64,000 bases of DNA from Allobosea caraganae (GCF_003351345.1 NZ_QQTO01000028.1:1-64000); one strand, 5' to 3'; shown: positions 43,260-54,693, counted from the first letter of the stretch. Program-made: numbers and translations. The notes: generated by a model from the sequence alone, not told the origin.

Positions 43260-44024
43260 ATGGCGCGTCCCGTCGCCCTGATCACCGGCGCAAGGCGTGG
43301 CATCGGCCGCACCATCGGGCTCGCGCTTGCCGAGGCCGGCCACGACATCGCCTTCACCGACCTCGTCGAGGACGAGGCCGCCGCCGAGGCGCAGGCCGCC
43401 TTCGCCGGGGCCGGCGCCCGCGCGCTCTTCATCAGGCATGACGTTGCGGCCATCGAGAGCCATGCCGATCTGGTCGCGACGATCCTGCGCGAATTTGGCC
43501 GGCTCGACCTCCTCGTCTCCAATGCCGGCATCGGCGCGCCCGTGCGCGGCGACATGCTGGAGATCACGCCTGAGTCCTATGACCTCGTCATGGGGGTCAA
43601 TCTGCGCGGCGCCGCCTTCCTGAGCCAGGAGGTCTCGAAAGCGATGCTCGCGGGGCCGCGAGCGGGTAACCCCGCGATCGTCTTCATCACCTCGGCCAGC
43701 ACCGAGCTCGTCTCGATCGACCGGGCGCAATACTGCGTCTCGAAGATCGGCCTCTCGATGTGGGCGAAGGCGCTTGCTGTGCGGCTCGCGCCGGAGGGCA
43801 TCCCGGTCTTCGAGGTCAGGCCGGGCGTGATCCGCACCGACATGACCGCGAAGGTCGCCGCGAAATACGACGCCCGCATCGCGGACGGCCTGATCCCGGC
43901 CGGACGCTGGGGCGAGGGCGAGGACGTGGCGCGCTGCGTCGTCGGCCTGACCAGTGGCAATTTCAGCTACGCGACGGGAACGGTGATCAATGCCGATGGC
44001 GGCTTGATGATCCCGCGCCTGTAG
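43260..44024 (+). CDS. SDR family oxidoreductase (3-ketoacyl reductase-like)
   Basis: A 254-residue classical SDR. The motif TGARRGIGR sits at about residues 9-17, NAGIG near 88-92, ITSASTELVSIDRAQYCVSK gives the Ser and YxxxK catalytic residues, and RPGVIRTDM is near residue 185. In this operon it probably oxidises the 3-hydroxyacyl-CoA (or another hydroxyl intermediate). The annotation name 3-ketoacyl reductase reflects sequence similarity, not direction. The start is ATG 43260, 1 nt after the hydratase stop. Confidence 0.9.
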   Translation: MARPVALITGARRGIGRTIGLALAEAGHDIAFTDLVEDEAAAEAQAAFAGAGARALFIRHDVAAIESHADLVATILREFGRLDLLVSNAGIGAPVRGDMLEITPESYDLVMGVNLRGAAFLSQEVSKAMLAGPRAGNPAIVFITSASTELVSIDRAQYCVSKIGLSMWAKALAVRLAPEGIPVFEVRPGVIRTDMTAKVAAKYDARIADGLIPAGRWGEGEDVARCVVGLTSGNFSYATGTVINADGGLMIPRL

Positions 44025-44134
44025 ATACGCTCAGAGACGTAAGACCAAGAGCCGATATCAAACCGGCCGGCGAGGGCATAGGAGGGACGGATGGCTGGAA
44101 TAGACTTGGTCACCCGCCGGATCGGGTACGCCGC

Positions 44135-44803
44135 ATGAGTTATGAATTCGATTTCGCCGACGTCTTCGCGGCGTGGCCGGAATTGCTGCAGGGCCTGCTC
44201 AACACGCTGGTGCTCTCGGCGCTGGCGATGGCGATCGGCATGGTCGTCTCGGTCGCGGGCGCGCTCGGCAAGACCTCTGGGCCGAAATGGCTGCGCTGGT
44301 TCATCGACGAGTACATCGAGCTGATCCGCAACACGCCGTTCCTGATCCAGATCTTCATGATCTATTTCGGCCTGCCCTCGCTCGGCATCAAACTGTCATC
44401 GAACGAGGCGGCGCTGATCGCGCTGGTCGTCAATGTCGGCGCCTACGGCATCGAGATCATCCGCGCCGGCATCGAGAGCATCCAGAAGGGCCAGGTCGAG
44501 GCCGGCAAATCGCTCGGCATGCGGCCGTTGCAGATCTTCCGCTACATCGTCCTGAAACCTGCGATCCAGGCGGTCTACCCATCGCTGACCAGCCAGTTCA
44601 TCCTGCTGATGCTGAATTCGAGCGTCTGCTCGGCGATCGCGGCGAGCGAGCTGACTGCCGTTGCGGGCGATATCCAGTCGCGTACCTTCCGCAGTTTTGA
44701 AGTCTATTTCGTCGTGACCTGCATCTATCTCGGCCTGTCGCTGTTCTTCTGGAGCGCCTTCGCCGGGATCGAGCGCACCCTCCTGCGCAAGCCAACCCGG
44801 TAA
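44135..44803 (+). CDS. Polar amino acid-type ABC transporter permease
   Basis: A 222-residue HisM/GlnP-family permease. The N-terminal helix region is LLQGLLNTLVLSALAMAIGM, with the family hallmarks ELIRNTPFLIQIFMIYFGLP and the coupling loop EAGKSLGMRPLQIFRYIVLK. It has about five membrane helices. It pairs with the next permease, and both are downstream of the CoA-pathway genes. So this transporter probably brings in that pathway's organic acid or amino acid. The gap to the SDR gene is 110 nt. Confidence 0.92.
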   Translation: MSYEFDFADVFAAWPELLQGLLNTLVLSALAMAIGMVVSVAGALGKTSGPKWLRWFIDEYIELIRNTPFLIQIFMIYFGLPSLGIKLSSNEAALIALVVNVGAYGIEIIRAGIESIQKGQVEAGKSLGMRPLQIFRYIVLKPAIQAVYPSLTSQFILLMLNSSVCSAIAASELTAVAGDIQSRTFRSFEVYFVVTCIYLGLSLFFWSAFAGIERTLLRKPTR

Positions 44804-44812
44804 GCCCTGACG

Positions 44813-45463
44813 ATGCGCGAACTCGGACCCAACGAGATCCTCTTCATCCTGGCGGCCGTGCGCTGGACGCTGCTGCTCTCGGTCGTCGCCTTCATCGGCG
44901 GCGCGATCGGCGGCGCGCTGGTCGCGCTCGCCCGCACCAGCGAGTTCAAGTGGCTGAGGCTTCTGGCGAATGGCTACATCAAGCTGTTCCAGGGCACGCC
45001 GCTGCTGATGCAGCTCTTCCTCGCCTTCTTCGTGCCCGGGCTGTTCGGCTGGTCGGTCGACCCCTGGATGGCGGCTGCGATCGGCCTGTCGCTGCACGCC
45101 AGCGCCTTCCTCGGCGAGATCTGGCGCGGCGCCATCGAGGTCGTGCCGCGCGGGCAATGGGAGGCGGCGACCTCGCTCGGGCTGCGCTATGGCCCGAAAA
45201 TGGCGCTGGTGATCGTGCCGCAAGCGGTCAGGATCGCGATCCCGCCGACGATCGGCTTCCTGGTGCAGCTGATCAAGGGCACCTCGCTCGCCTCGATCAT
45301 TGGCTTCGTCGAGCTGACCCGGGCGGCGCAGGTGATCAACAACGCCACCTTCCGGCCGTTCACCATCTTCGCGCTCGTCGCCGTCGTCTACTACGTCATC
45401 TGCCGGCCGCTCTCGGCCTACAGCAAGCGAATGGAGCAAAAGCTCCTCGTCGCCGCGCGCTAA
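44813..45463 (+). CDS. Polar amino acid-type ABC transporter permease
   Basis: A 216-residue partner permease. Hallmarks are the FQGTPLLMQLFLAFFVPGLF block, AFLGEIWRGAIEVVPRGQWE and EAATSLGLRYGPKMALVIVP, the coupling loop. It begins 9 nt after the first permease. It is followed by a palindromic intergenic repeat that separates it from the binding-protein gene. Confidence 0.92.
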   Translation: MRELGPNEILFILAAVRWTLLLSVVAFIGGAIGGALVALARTSEFKWLRLLANGYIKLFQGTPLLMQLFLAFFVPGLFGWSVDPWMAAAIGLSLHASAFLGEIWRGAIEVVPRGQWEAATSLGLRYGPKMALVIVPQAVRIAIPPTIGFLVQLIKGTSLASIIGFVELTRAAQVINNATFRPFTIFALVAVVYYVICRPLSAYSKRMEQKLLVAAR

Positions 45464-45474
45464 GCGGCGACGCC

Positions 45475-45523
45475 AGAGCAGGATGCGAAAAGTGGAAGCC
45501 GGTTTTCGCGTGAATCCTGCTCT
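45475..45523. repeat. Palindromic intergenic repeat, second copy
   Basis: AGAGCAGGAT (45475-45484) pairs perfectly with ATCCTGCTCT (45514-45523). CGAAAA (45486-45491) pairs with TTTTCG (45503-45508) inside. The core GCGAAAAGTGGAAGCCGGTT matches the copy at 7826-7870 apart from the variable stem ends, and sits in the opposite orientation. It lies between the second permease and the binding-protein gene, where it could raise the binding-protein mRNA level relative to the permeases. Confidence 0.8.
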
Positions 45524-45567
45524 AATCTAACGAGAAGCCTACCAAGTCCACCCGAGGAGAAACGTCC

Positions 45568-46389
45568 ATGTCCCTGTTCAAGTCCATCCTGCGCCGCAGC
45601 CTCGGCGCGCTGGTTCTCGCCGGCGTCGCCGCCGCAACGCTTGGTTCTGCCCCTGCAAGCGCGGCCACGCCCGAGGAGATCAAGGCTCGCGGCAAGCTGC
45701 TGGTCGGCCTGCTGACCGATTACCCGCCCTTCGGCGGCACCGACGCCCAGCAGCAGCCGGCCGGTTACGACGCCGACGTCGCCAAGCTGATGGCGAAGGC
45801 GCTGGGCGTGCCGGTCGAGCTCGTCCCGGTCACCGGGCCAAACCGCATCCCCTACCTGTTGACCAACAAGATCGACGTGCTGATCGCCACCTTCGGCATC
45901 ACCGCCGAGCGCCAGAAGCAGGTGCTGTTCTCGAACCCCTACAGCTCGCTGACGATCTACGTGCTGGCGCCCAAGAGCCTCAACATCAAGACGCCGGAAG
46001 ACCTGAAGCCGGTGACGATCAGCGTCGCGCGCGCCTCGACGCAGGACACCGCGATCAGCGCGATCGCGCCGCAGGGCACCCAGCTCAAGCGCTTCGACGA
46101 CGACGCGACCGCGCTGCAGGCGCTGATCTCCGGTCAGGTTCAGGCGATGGGCGCGAGCAACACCATCCTCGCCCAGCTCAACAAGGACTATCCGCAGCTC
46201 AACATGGAGCCGAAGCTGACGCTGCGCGAGCAGGCCAACGGCATGGCCTTCCGCAAGGCCGACACGGCGCTGGCCGAGTTCGCCAACAAGTTCATTGCCG
46301 ATATCGAGAAGAACGGCGAGCTGAGCGCCGTCAACCAGCGCTGGTTCGGCATCCCGCTGACCAAGCTGCCGCCCATGCCGTCGTTCTGA
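45568..46389 (+). CDS. Amino acid-type ABC transporter substrate-binding protein
   Basis: A 273-residue periplasmic protein of family 3 (HisJ/GlnH type). The signal peptide ends near PASAA-TPEE. The ligand pocket begins [11 protein letters not shown], with [15 protein letters not shown] and the carboxylate-binding arginine in [18 protein letters not shown]-type positions. [14 protein letters not shown] also matches. The AGGAGAAACG before the ATG is a good ribosome-binding site. The ligand could be a carboxylic acid rather than an amino acid, because the operon encodes CoA enzymes. A GC-rich hairpin follows the stop codon. Confidence 0.92.
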   Translation: MSLFKSILRRSLGALVLAGVAAATLGSAPASAATPEEIKARGKLLVGLLTDYPPFGGTDAQQQPAGYDADVAKLMAKALGVPVELVPVTGPNRIPYLLTNKIDVLIATFGITAERQKQVLFSNPYSSLTIYVLAPKSLNIKTPEDLKPVTISVARASTQDTAISAIAPQGTQLKRFDDDATALQALISGQVQAMGASNTILAQLNKDYPQLNMEPKLTLREQANGMAFRKADTALAEFANKFIADIEKNGELSAVNQRWFGIPLTKLPPMPSF

Positions 46390-46412
46390 GAGCGTCTCAG
46401 CGCACTACACGG

Positions 46413-46437
46413 CGCGTCCGGCCCCATGCCGGACGCG
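46413..46437 (+). terminator. Hairpin between the binding-protein and ATPase genes
   Basis: CGCGTCCGG (46413-46421) and CCGGACGCG (46429-46437) form a perfect 9-bp stem with a 7-nt loop, 24 nt after the binding-protein stop. Such structures often stabilise the abundant binding-protein mRNA or attenuate the ATPase gene. Confidence 0.65.
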
Positions 46438-46469
46438 TCCAATTCTCAGGTCAAAGCGAGACGACGCGA

Positions 46470-47243
46470 ATGACGATGCCCGCGACCGCCGCCCAAGGCG
46501 ACGTGATGATCGAGATGCGCAAGGTCGACAAGTTCTACGGCGACTTCCAGGTGCTGCGGAACATCGACCTGACGGTCAGCCGCGGCGAGCGCATCGTCAT
46601 TTGCGGCCCCTCGGGCTCCGGCAAGTCGACGCTGATCCGCTGCCTCAACCAGCTCGAGGAGCACCAGGCCGGCGAGATCGTGATCGACGGCACCATGGTG
46701 CATGCGAACCTGCGCGGCATCGAGGATATCCGCCGCGAGATCGGCATGGTGTTCCAGAGCTTCAACCTGTTCGGCCACCTCACCGTGCTGGAGAACTGCA
46801 CGCTGGCGCCGATGAAGGTGCGCGGCATCGGCAGGGCCGAGGCCGAGGCGACCGCGCGCACCATCCTGGAGCGCGTCCACATTCCCGAGCAGGCGCTGAA
46901 ATACCCGGTCCAGCTCTCCGGTGGCCAGCAGCAGCGCGTCGCGATCGCACGTTCTCTGTGCATGAACCCGAAGATCATGCTGTTCGACGAGCCGACCTCG
47001 GCGCTCGATCCGGAGATGGTCGGCGAGGTGCTCGACGTCATGGTCGAGCTCGCCGAGAGCGGCATGACCATGATCGTCGTGACCCACGAGATGGGCTTCG
47101 CCCGCAAGGTCGCCGACCGCGTGATCTTCATGGATGCCGGCGAGATCGTCGAGGTCGCGCCGCCCGAGCAGTTCTTCACCGCCCCGCGGAACGAGCGGAC
47201 GAAGAAGTTCCTCGGCCAGATCCTGCACGCGCAGCAGAGCTGA
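46470..47243 (+). CDS. Polar amino acid-type ABC transporter ATP-binding protein
   Basis: A 257-residue ATPase of the GlnQ/HisP family. Walker A is GPSGSGKST, the Q-loop lies in [18 protein letters not shown], the signature is [15 protein letters not shown], Walker B is [14 protein letters not shown] and the His switch lies in [11 protein letters not shown]. It completes the importer made by the two permeases (44135-45463) and the binding protein (45568-46389). It is the last gene of the right arm. Confidence 0.94.
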   Translation: MTMPATAAQGDVMIEMRKVDKFYGDFQVLRNIDLTVSRGERIVICGPSGSGKSTLIRCLNQLEEHQAGEIVIDGTMVHANLRGIEDIRREIGMVFQSFNLFGHLTVLENCTLAPMKVRGIGRAEAEATARTILERVHIPEQALKYPVQLSGGQQQRVAIARSLCMNPKIMLFDEPTSALDPEMVGEVLDVMVELAESGMTMIVVTHEMGFARKVADRVIFMDAGEIVEVAPPEQFFTAPRNERTKKFLGQILHAQQS

Positions 47244-47386
47244 GGCGCAGGGAGGGGACCGGGCTCTTTCGCTGCGGGCAAGCCGATCCAACGATGCTGG
47301 CCGGCGCATGACTGGCAGCGCCGAATGCCTTGCAATTTATGGGATCGCTTTGTAGGCCTGCTCGACCGTGAGAGGCTGATATTCCG

Positions 47387-47420
47387 AGTCGCCCGACGCC
47401 TCCTGATTCTCCGGGCGACT
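47387..47420 (+). terminator. Hairpin downstream of the amino acid-type ABC operon
   Basis: AGTCGCCCG (47387-47395) and CGGGCGACT (47412-47420) form a perfect 9-bp stem with a 16-nt loop. It lies 143 nt after the ATPase stop and 82 nt before the efflux operon, in a 259-bp gap with no gene. It is a plausible terminator or promoter-proximal dyad for the efflux operon. Confidence 0.45.
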
Positions 47421-47502
47421 ATCGTGCACGGCGCCTTGCGGCCGCCGACATGCGTTCCTTCCTCCGACGGGAGAGGGCGCCAACGCGGCGGAAGTGGACG
47501 GA

Positions 47503-49002
47503 ATGCGCTCTGGCGACAGGCTGATATCGGACCGGGCGGGCCTGCTCGCACTGCCCGTGCTGCTTTGCCTCAGTGCCTGCGCGGTCGGCCCTGACTATGT
47601 CCCGCCGATGCAGGCCCTGCCGTCGCAATGGAACGCGGCCTCCCCGACGCGCCGGCCGCCGGCCCTGTCGGAATGGTGGCGGCAGTTCAAGGACCCCGCC
47701 CTCAACCGGCTGGTCGAGGAGGCCGTAGCGGGCAATCTCGATGTGGCGCAGGCCAAGGCGCGCATCCGCGAGGCGCGGGCGAGCCGGGTCCAGGCGATCG
47801 CGCCGCTGTTCCCGCAGGTCGATGGCTCCGCCTCAGTGACGCGCTCGCGCTCCGCGTCCAGCGGCGATTCCTCCTTCGGCAACGTCACGCGCAACAGCTT
47901 TCGCGCCGGTTTCGACACCTCCTGGGAGCTCGACCTGTTCGGCGCCCGCGACCGTGCCATCGAGGCCGCGACCTATGGCGCCGATGCGGCCGAGGACGAT
48001 CTCGACGGTGTGCTGCTGACGCTCGTCGGCGATGTCGCCTCGACCGTGATCGAGGCGCGCGGCTACCAGGCCCGCATCGCGCTGGCGCGACGCACCGCCG
48101 CGACGCAGCGCGAGACCGAGGCGCTGACCAAGGTGCGCTTCCAGGCCGGCGCCGTCTCGGCGGCCGATACGGCGCGGGCGACGGCGCAGGTCGCGAGCAC
48201 GGAGGCGCAGATCCCGGCACTCGAGATCGCGCTCTCGGAGAGCCTGAACCGCCTCGCCATCCTGATCGGCCGTCCGCCCTCCGCGATGGCTAACCGCCTG
48301 GTCGGGGCCGGGCAGGTGCCGGCCACGCCCACGCCGCCGCGCGCCGGGGTGCCGGCCGATGTGCTGCGCAGCCGGCCCGACGTCCGTCGCGCCGAGCGCC
48401 TGCTGGCCCAGGCGACGGCGCGGATCGGCCAGGCCGAGGCTGCGCGCTATCCAGCGGTCAGCCTGACCGGCAACATCTCGACCTCGGCGCTGAAGCTCGG
48501 CGACCTCGCCAAGAACAGCGCGATCGGCTGGTCGATCGGCCCCAGCTTGAGCGTGCCGATCTTCAATGGCGGCGAGCTGGCGGCGGCCGTCGACGTGGCG
48601 CGGGCGCAGCGCGACCAGTCCGACGCCGCGCTGCGGCTCGCCGTGCTGACCGCGCTGCAGGATGTCGAGGACGCGCTGGTGGGCCTGAGGCAGGAGCGGC
48701 TGCGACTCGCCAGCCTGGCCACGGCGGCGACGGCTTCGGGCGAGGCTGCGAGGCTGTCGCAGACGCTCTACCGTTCCGGCGGGATCAGCTTCCTCGACGT
48801 GCTCGATGCCGAGCGCTCGCAGTATAGTGCCGAGGATGCGCTGATCCAGAGCCGGATCGCGCTTGCGACCCGGTTCATCGCGCTCAACAAGGCGCTTGGC
48901 GGCGGCTGGCTCCGGCCGGTCGAGGTCTCGCGTCCGAGGGTCGACGACCCGCAGCAAGGGCCGCGCCCACGCGCCCTGACCCTGGAGCCCGTGCAGCCAT
49001 GA
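47503..49002 (+). CDS. Outer-membrane efflux lipoprotein (NodT/TolC-like)
   Basis: A 499-residue RND-type outer-membrane factor. The N-terminal lipoprotein signal LPVLLCLSAC gives a lipidated cysteine at about residue 28, followed by VGPDYVPP. The two repeated TolC-like barrel/coiled-coil halves include SWELDLFGARDRAIEA (near residue 145) and the IGPSLSVPIFNGGELAAAVD block (near residue 350), as usual in the family. The start is ATG 47503; a GTG at 47494 is an alternative. It overlaps the MacA gene by 4 nt, forming a complete tripartite efflux set. Confidence 0.92.
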   Translation: MRSGDRLISDRAGLLALPVLLCLSACAVGPDYVPPMQALPSQWNAASPTRRPPALSEWWRQFKDPALNRLVEEAVAGNLDVAQAKARIREARASRVQAIAPLFPQVDGSASVTRSRSASSGDSSFGNVTRNSFRAGFDTSWELDLFGARDRAIEAATYGADAAEDDLDGVLLTLVGDVASTVIEARGYQARIALARRTAATQRETEALTKVRFQAGAVSAADTARATAQVASTEAQIPALEIALSESLNRLAILIGRPPSAMANRLVGAGQVPATPTPPRAGVPADVLRSRPDVRRAERLLAQATARIGQAEAARYPAVSLTGNISTSALKLGDLAKNSAIGWSIGPSLSVPIFNGGELAAAVDVARAQRDQSDAALRLAVLTALQDVEDALVGLRQERLRLASLATAATASGEAARLSQTLYRSGGISFLDVLDAERSQYSAEDALIQSRIALATRFIALNKALGGGWLRPVEVSRPRVDDPQQGPRPRALTLEPVQP

Positions 49003-50207
49003 AATTGCGCCGCGCCGCCCTGCTGGTCCTCGTCCTCGGGATGTTGGGGGCGGGCGCCTATGCCCTGCACTCGCAGCAGGCGACGCAGCCCGCCGCGGTC
49101 CAGCTGCCGACGGTCGCCGCCGCGATAGGCGATGTCGAGGAAGCCGTGCTCGCCAGCGGCGGGCTTGAGCCGATCCGCCAGGTCAATGTCGGCGCGCAGG
49201 CCACGGGCCGGCTGATCTCGCTCAAGGTGACGCTCGGCCAGAACGTCAACCAAGGCGATCTGATCGCCGAGATCGACGCCGTGCCCCAGCAGAACGCGCT
49301 GCGCACGGCCGAGGCCGAGCTCGCCGTGCTGCGCGCGCAGCGCGACGAGCGGCTGGCCAATCTCGCCTATGCGGATTCCGTGCTGGCGCGGCAGAAGCAG
49401 ATGCTCGGCCAGAACGCGGTCTCGCGCGACGACTATGAATCGGCCGAGATGACCGTGCTGACCACGAAGGCCCAGATCGCGGCACTGGACGCGCAGATCA
49501 TCTCCGGCGGGGTCAAGGTCGAGACCGCGCGCGCCAATCTCGGCTATACCCGCATCACCGCGCCGGCCTCGGGCACCGTGCTGGCGATCGTCACGCAGGA
49601 AGGCCAGACGGTGAACGCCGTCCAGTCGGCGCCGACCATCGTCGTGCTCGGCGACGTCTCGACCATGACGGTGAAGGCCAAGATCTCCGAAGCCGACGTG
49701 CTCAGGGTCAAGGCGGGGCAGGAGGTCTTCTTCAGCGTGCTCGGCGCGCCCGACCGGCGCTTCCCCGGCAAGATCGCCTTCGTCGAGCCGGCGCCCGATA
49801 CGCTCAAGACGCAGAACGCCAGCAGCGCCTCGGTCTCCTCGAGCGCGACCTCGTCCTCGACCTCGACGGCAATCTACTACAACGCGCTGTTCGAGGTGCC
49901 GAACGCCGACGGAAAGCTGCTGACCTCGATGACCGTGCAGGTGACGGTGGTGGTCGGCCGGGCGCGCGGCGTCGTCACCGTGCCCTCGACGGCGATCCGC
50001 CGCCGTGGCGACGGGGCCTGGATCGAGGTCATCGGCGAGGACGGCAAACCGGCGCCGCGCAAGGTCACGGTCGGGCTCGACAACAAGATCGTGGCGGAGA
50101 TCTCCTCCGGACTGAAGGCGGGCGAGCGCGTCGTCACCACGCGCATACCCGGCGCGGCTGGCGGCCCCAATGCGGCCCGCCGCATCCGCGGCCCGCTCGG
50201 ATTCTGA
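48999..50207 (+). CDS. macA: MacA-like periplasmic adaptor (HlyD family)
   Basis: A 402-residue membrane-fusion protein. It has an N-terminal membrane anchor (residues about 5-22). The lipoyl halves are QVNVGAQATGRLISLKVTLG and TRITAPASGTVLAIVTQEGQ, separated by a coiled coil (about 100-170). A beta-barrel domain and membrane-proximal domain follow. A Ser/Thr-rich insert (ASVSSSATSSSTSTA, near 276-290) is similar to that in other MacA-like adaptors. It bridges MacB and the outer-membrane factor and overlaps the latter's gene. Confidence 0.92.
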   Translation: MKLRRAALLVLVLGMLGAGAYALHSQQATQPAAVQLPTVAAAIGDVEEAVLASGGLEPIRQVNVGAQATGRLISLKVTLGQNVNQGDLIAEIDAVPQQNALRTAEAELAVLRAQRDERLANLAYADSVLARQKQMLGQNAVSRDDYESAEMTVLTTKAQIAALDAQIISGGVKVETARANLGYTRITAPASGTVLAIVTQEGQTVNAVQSAPTIVVLGDVSTMTVKAKISEADVLRVKAGQEVFFSVLGAPDRRFPGKIAFVEPAPDTLKTQNASSASVSSSATSSSTSTAIYYNALFEVPNADGKLLTSMTVQVTVVVGRARGVVTVPSTAIRRRGDGAWIEVIGEDGKPAPRKVTVGLDNKIVAEISSGLKAGERVVTTRIPGAAGGPNAARRIRGPLGF

Positions 50208-50208
50208 C

Positions 50209-52164
<1,956 letters not shown>

Positions 52165-52188
52165 GGCCGGCGTTATCGGAAGAGGAGC

Positions 52189-53919
52189 CTATACGGTCTG
52201 CACGACGCCTGTCGGCGGTTCGACGGGCTCGGTGCCGCTGCGGCTCGTCAGGCGGATCGCGCGGTACTTGCCTAAGCCGAGCGGTGGCCGGTGTGCGATC
52301 AGCACGAAGGTCGCGCCGGGCAAGGCCTGGCGCAGCGCGCCCAGCACGTGCTGCTCGGCCTCCGGGTCGAGCGCGCTGGTCGCCTCGTCCAATATGATCC
52401 AGTCCGGCCTGTGCAGGTGGATGCGCGCCAGCGCCAGCCGCTGGCGTTCGCCGCCGGAAAGGCCGCGGCGCGCGTCGTTCCAGGCCGGCTCCGCGATCTC
52501 CCAGAGATGGCTCATGCCGACGGCGGCGAGCGCCTGCTGATAGGCTCCTGTCTCGTGATCCTCCGGAGCAGCCGGATAGGCCAGCGCCGTCCGCAGGTCG
52601 CCGAGCGGCAGGTAGGGCTGCTGCGGCAGGAAGGCCATCCTGGAATCGGGCCGCTCGATCCGGCCTGTGCCATGGCGCCAAAGCCCGGCGATGGCCTTGA
52701 CCAGGGCGCTCTTGCCGTGGCCCGAAGGCGCCGCGATCCAATATGCTTCGCCGGCTTCAAAACTGAGATCGGGCAGCGGTTCGAGGGTGCGGCCTCCTGG
52801 CGTCCAGAGCGCGACGCCCCGTAGCGAGAGCCGGCCGTCCGGCCCGGCGACGAGCGCGGGGCGCGATGCGCTGGTCGCGCCTTCCGCCGCCTTGAGGAAA
52901 TGGCTGAGCCGGCTGGCCGAGGCGGCGAGTTCGGCGAGGTCGCGATAGGAGAAGATGAACCAGGACAGGGTCGTGACCACGTTCTGGAAGGCCGAGCCGA
53001 TCTGCATCAGCCCGCCGAAGGTGACGCGCCCGGTGAGAAAGGCCGGCAGGGCCAGGAAGAGCGGGATGCGCAGCACCGTCTGGAAATAGGGCCGGGTGAA
53101 GCAGCCGAGGATCAGCTCGCGATTGGCCAGGCCGCGCCAGTTCTGCGCGATCGCGGTAAAGCGCTGCGACAGCAGGCGGCGCTCGGCTGCCTCGCCATCC
53201 GCCAGCGCCACGGCCTCGACATGCTCGCGCAGCCGCGTCAACGCGAAGCGGAAATCGGCCTCGCGGCGCTGCTGCTCGAAGGCGAGCGACTTCAGCGGCC
53301 TGCCGAGCCAATGGGTGACGCCGCTGGAGATCGCGACGTAGAGCGGCGCGGCCCAGACCATGTAGCGCGGGATCTCGATGGCGACGCCACCGAGCGTGAA
53401 GGCGAGCGGGAAGGTGGAGAGCGACCACAGGATCGCGACGAAGGAGATCAGCGCGACGATGTTGGTGATCAGCTCGATCGCCTCGCCGGTGAGCTTGTCG
53501 ACGAAGATGCGGCAATCCTCGGCGATGCGCTGGTCGGGATTGTCGAGGCCGTTATCGGAGCGGTCGCGCAGGTGCCAATAGGCCTTGCCCGCGAACCAGC
53601 GGTCGAGCGCGGCTTCGGTCAGCGAGCGGCGCCAGCGGATCTGCAGCATCTTGCGCAGGTAGCTCCCGGTCAGGAACAGCGCGACGCTGATCGCGATCAG
53701 CCCGAAGAAGATCGCGATCTGGCGCAGGGTCGCATCGACGTCGAGCTTCTGCAGCGCGTTGTAGAAATCGGCCGTCCAGGCGATCAGTCGCACCGAGACC
53801 TGCACGCCGGCCAGGCCGAGGCCGAGCACGAGCGCGAAATAGACCAGCCCGGCGCGCCCGCCCGGGCCACCGACGCAGAGCCGCGTCAGCAGCGCGATAT
53901 GCGAGAGGACTGCGGTCAC
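52189..53919 (-). CDS. SbmA/BacA-like ABC transporter (fused permease-ATPase, YddA type)
   Basis: A 576-residue protein. The N-terminal membrane domain (about 1-340, 6 helices) carries the family block WRRSLTEAALDRWFAGKAYW with DNPDQRIAEDC. The C-terminal ATPase has Walker A APSGHGKSA, signature LSGGERQRLALARI and Walker B WIILDEATSALDPE. Such ABC_membrane_2 proteins (YddA, Rv1819c, BacA relatives) move peptides, vitamin B12 or siderophores. It ends convergently with macB (24 nt apart) and lies downstream of heme-use genes, so a role in metallophore or porphyrin handling is plausible. Substrate unknown. Confidence 0.9.
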   Translation of the reverse strand: MTAVLSHIALLTRLCVGGPGGRAGLVYFALVLGLGLAGVQVSVRLIAWTADFYNALQKLDVDATLRQIAIFFGLIAISVALFLTGSYLRKMLQIRWRRSLTEAALDRWFAGKAYWHLRDRSDNGLDNPDQRIAEDCRIFVDKLTGEAIELITNIVALISFVAILWSLSTFPLAFTLGGVAIEIPRYMVWAAPLYVAISSGVTHWLGRPLKSLAFEQQRREADFRFALTRLREHVEAVALADGEAAERRLLSQRFTAIAQNWRGLANRELILGCFTRPYFQTVLRIPLFLALPAFLTGRVTFGGLMQIGSAFQNVVTTLSWFIFSYRDLAELAASASRLSHFLKAAEGATSASRPALVAGPDGRLSLRGVALWTPGGRTLEPLPDLSFEAGEAYWIAAPSGHGKSALVKAIAGLWRHGTGRIERPDSRMAFLPQQPYLPLGDLRTALAYPAAPEDHETGAYQQALAAVGMSHLWEIAEPAWNDARRGLSGGERQRLALARIHLHRPDWIILDEATSALDPEAEQHVLGALRQALPGATFVLIAHRPPLGLGKYRAIRLTSRSGTEPVEPPTGVVQTV

Positions 53920-53946
53920 CGGGACGGCCGGGCGGCGCGCGAGGGC

Positions 53947-54693
53947 TCAGCCACGGGCATTGCCGAGCGGAACCTGTGCGAAGGCCGCCGCGGCGCCGCG
54001 CAAGACAAGGCCGGTCGGCTGGCCGTCGGCGTCTTCGGCATGCAGCTCGACCTGATCGTCCTCGTTTCGGCGCCGCCAGCCGGCCAGCGCGCCGGCGCGC
54101 AAATGCAGGTGGAAATCGGGCTGCATCAGGTTGACGAAGCCCATGGCCGGCTTCGGTTCCGGCAGCGCTCCGCTCCAGAGCTGATGCAGGCCGGGACGGC
54201 GCAGCTCGATCGCGATCGGCAGGCCGTTGCGCAGGATGGCAGCGAAGGTGGCCGCGCCGAGATCGTCTTCGGGCACGTCCTGCGCGCCGCCCATGCCGGA
54301 TTCGCGCGCGACGGGCTCCAGCGCCTCGCCGGGCCCGAAGGATGCAAGCGCCTGGTCGAAGGGCTCGATACCATCGAGGCCGATCAGGCTGAACAGCACC
54401 TCGCCCTCGGCATTCTGGCACTCGAGCCGCGGCAGCACGCGGTCGCGCATCGTGCTGGTACGGTCGGTGACGAGACGCGTGACGACCGTGAGGTCGAGCG
54501 CGCTGTCATGCATCTCGCCTGACAGAAGGGCGATATCACCGTCGACGACGACATTCTCGACCACGCCCATGCGCTCATGCGTGGCGCCGCCTGAGCGCGC
54601 GCTGAGCATGACGCGGCCCATGCTCGGGAGCTTGGCGAGGATCTCGGCCGGGCGCTGCTTCAGCAAAGCGCGGGGAAGGGCGGTCTCGGTCAT
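53947..54693 (-). CDS. ChuX/HmuS-like heme utilisation protein
   Basis: A 248-residue protein that resembles one domain or a compact version of the HemS/HmuS/ChuX heme-handling family. The N-terminal block is LPSMGRVMLSARSGGATHERMG with His68 as a candidate ligand (shown here as MLSARSGGATHERMG). The C-terminal block has FHLHLRAGALAGWRRRNED. It could bind or degrade heme in the cytoplasm. The start at 54693 is the second of two adjacent ATGs, chosen for GGAGG spacing. It lies 112 nt after the TonB-dependent receptor stop and 27 nt before the SbmA-like gene. Confidence 0.8.
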   Translation of the reverse strand: MTETALPRALLKQRPAEILAKLPSMGRVMLSARSGGATHERMGVVENVVVDGDIALLSGEMHDSALDLTVVTRLVTDRTSTMRDRVLPRLECQNAEGEVLFSLIGLDGIEPFDQALASFGPGEALEPVARESGMGGAQDVPEDDLGAATFAAILRNGLPIAIELRRPGLHQLWSGALPEPKPAMGFVNLMQPDFHLHLRAGALAGWRRRNEDDQVELHAEDADGQPTGLVLRGAAAAFAQVPLGNARG

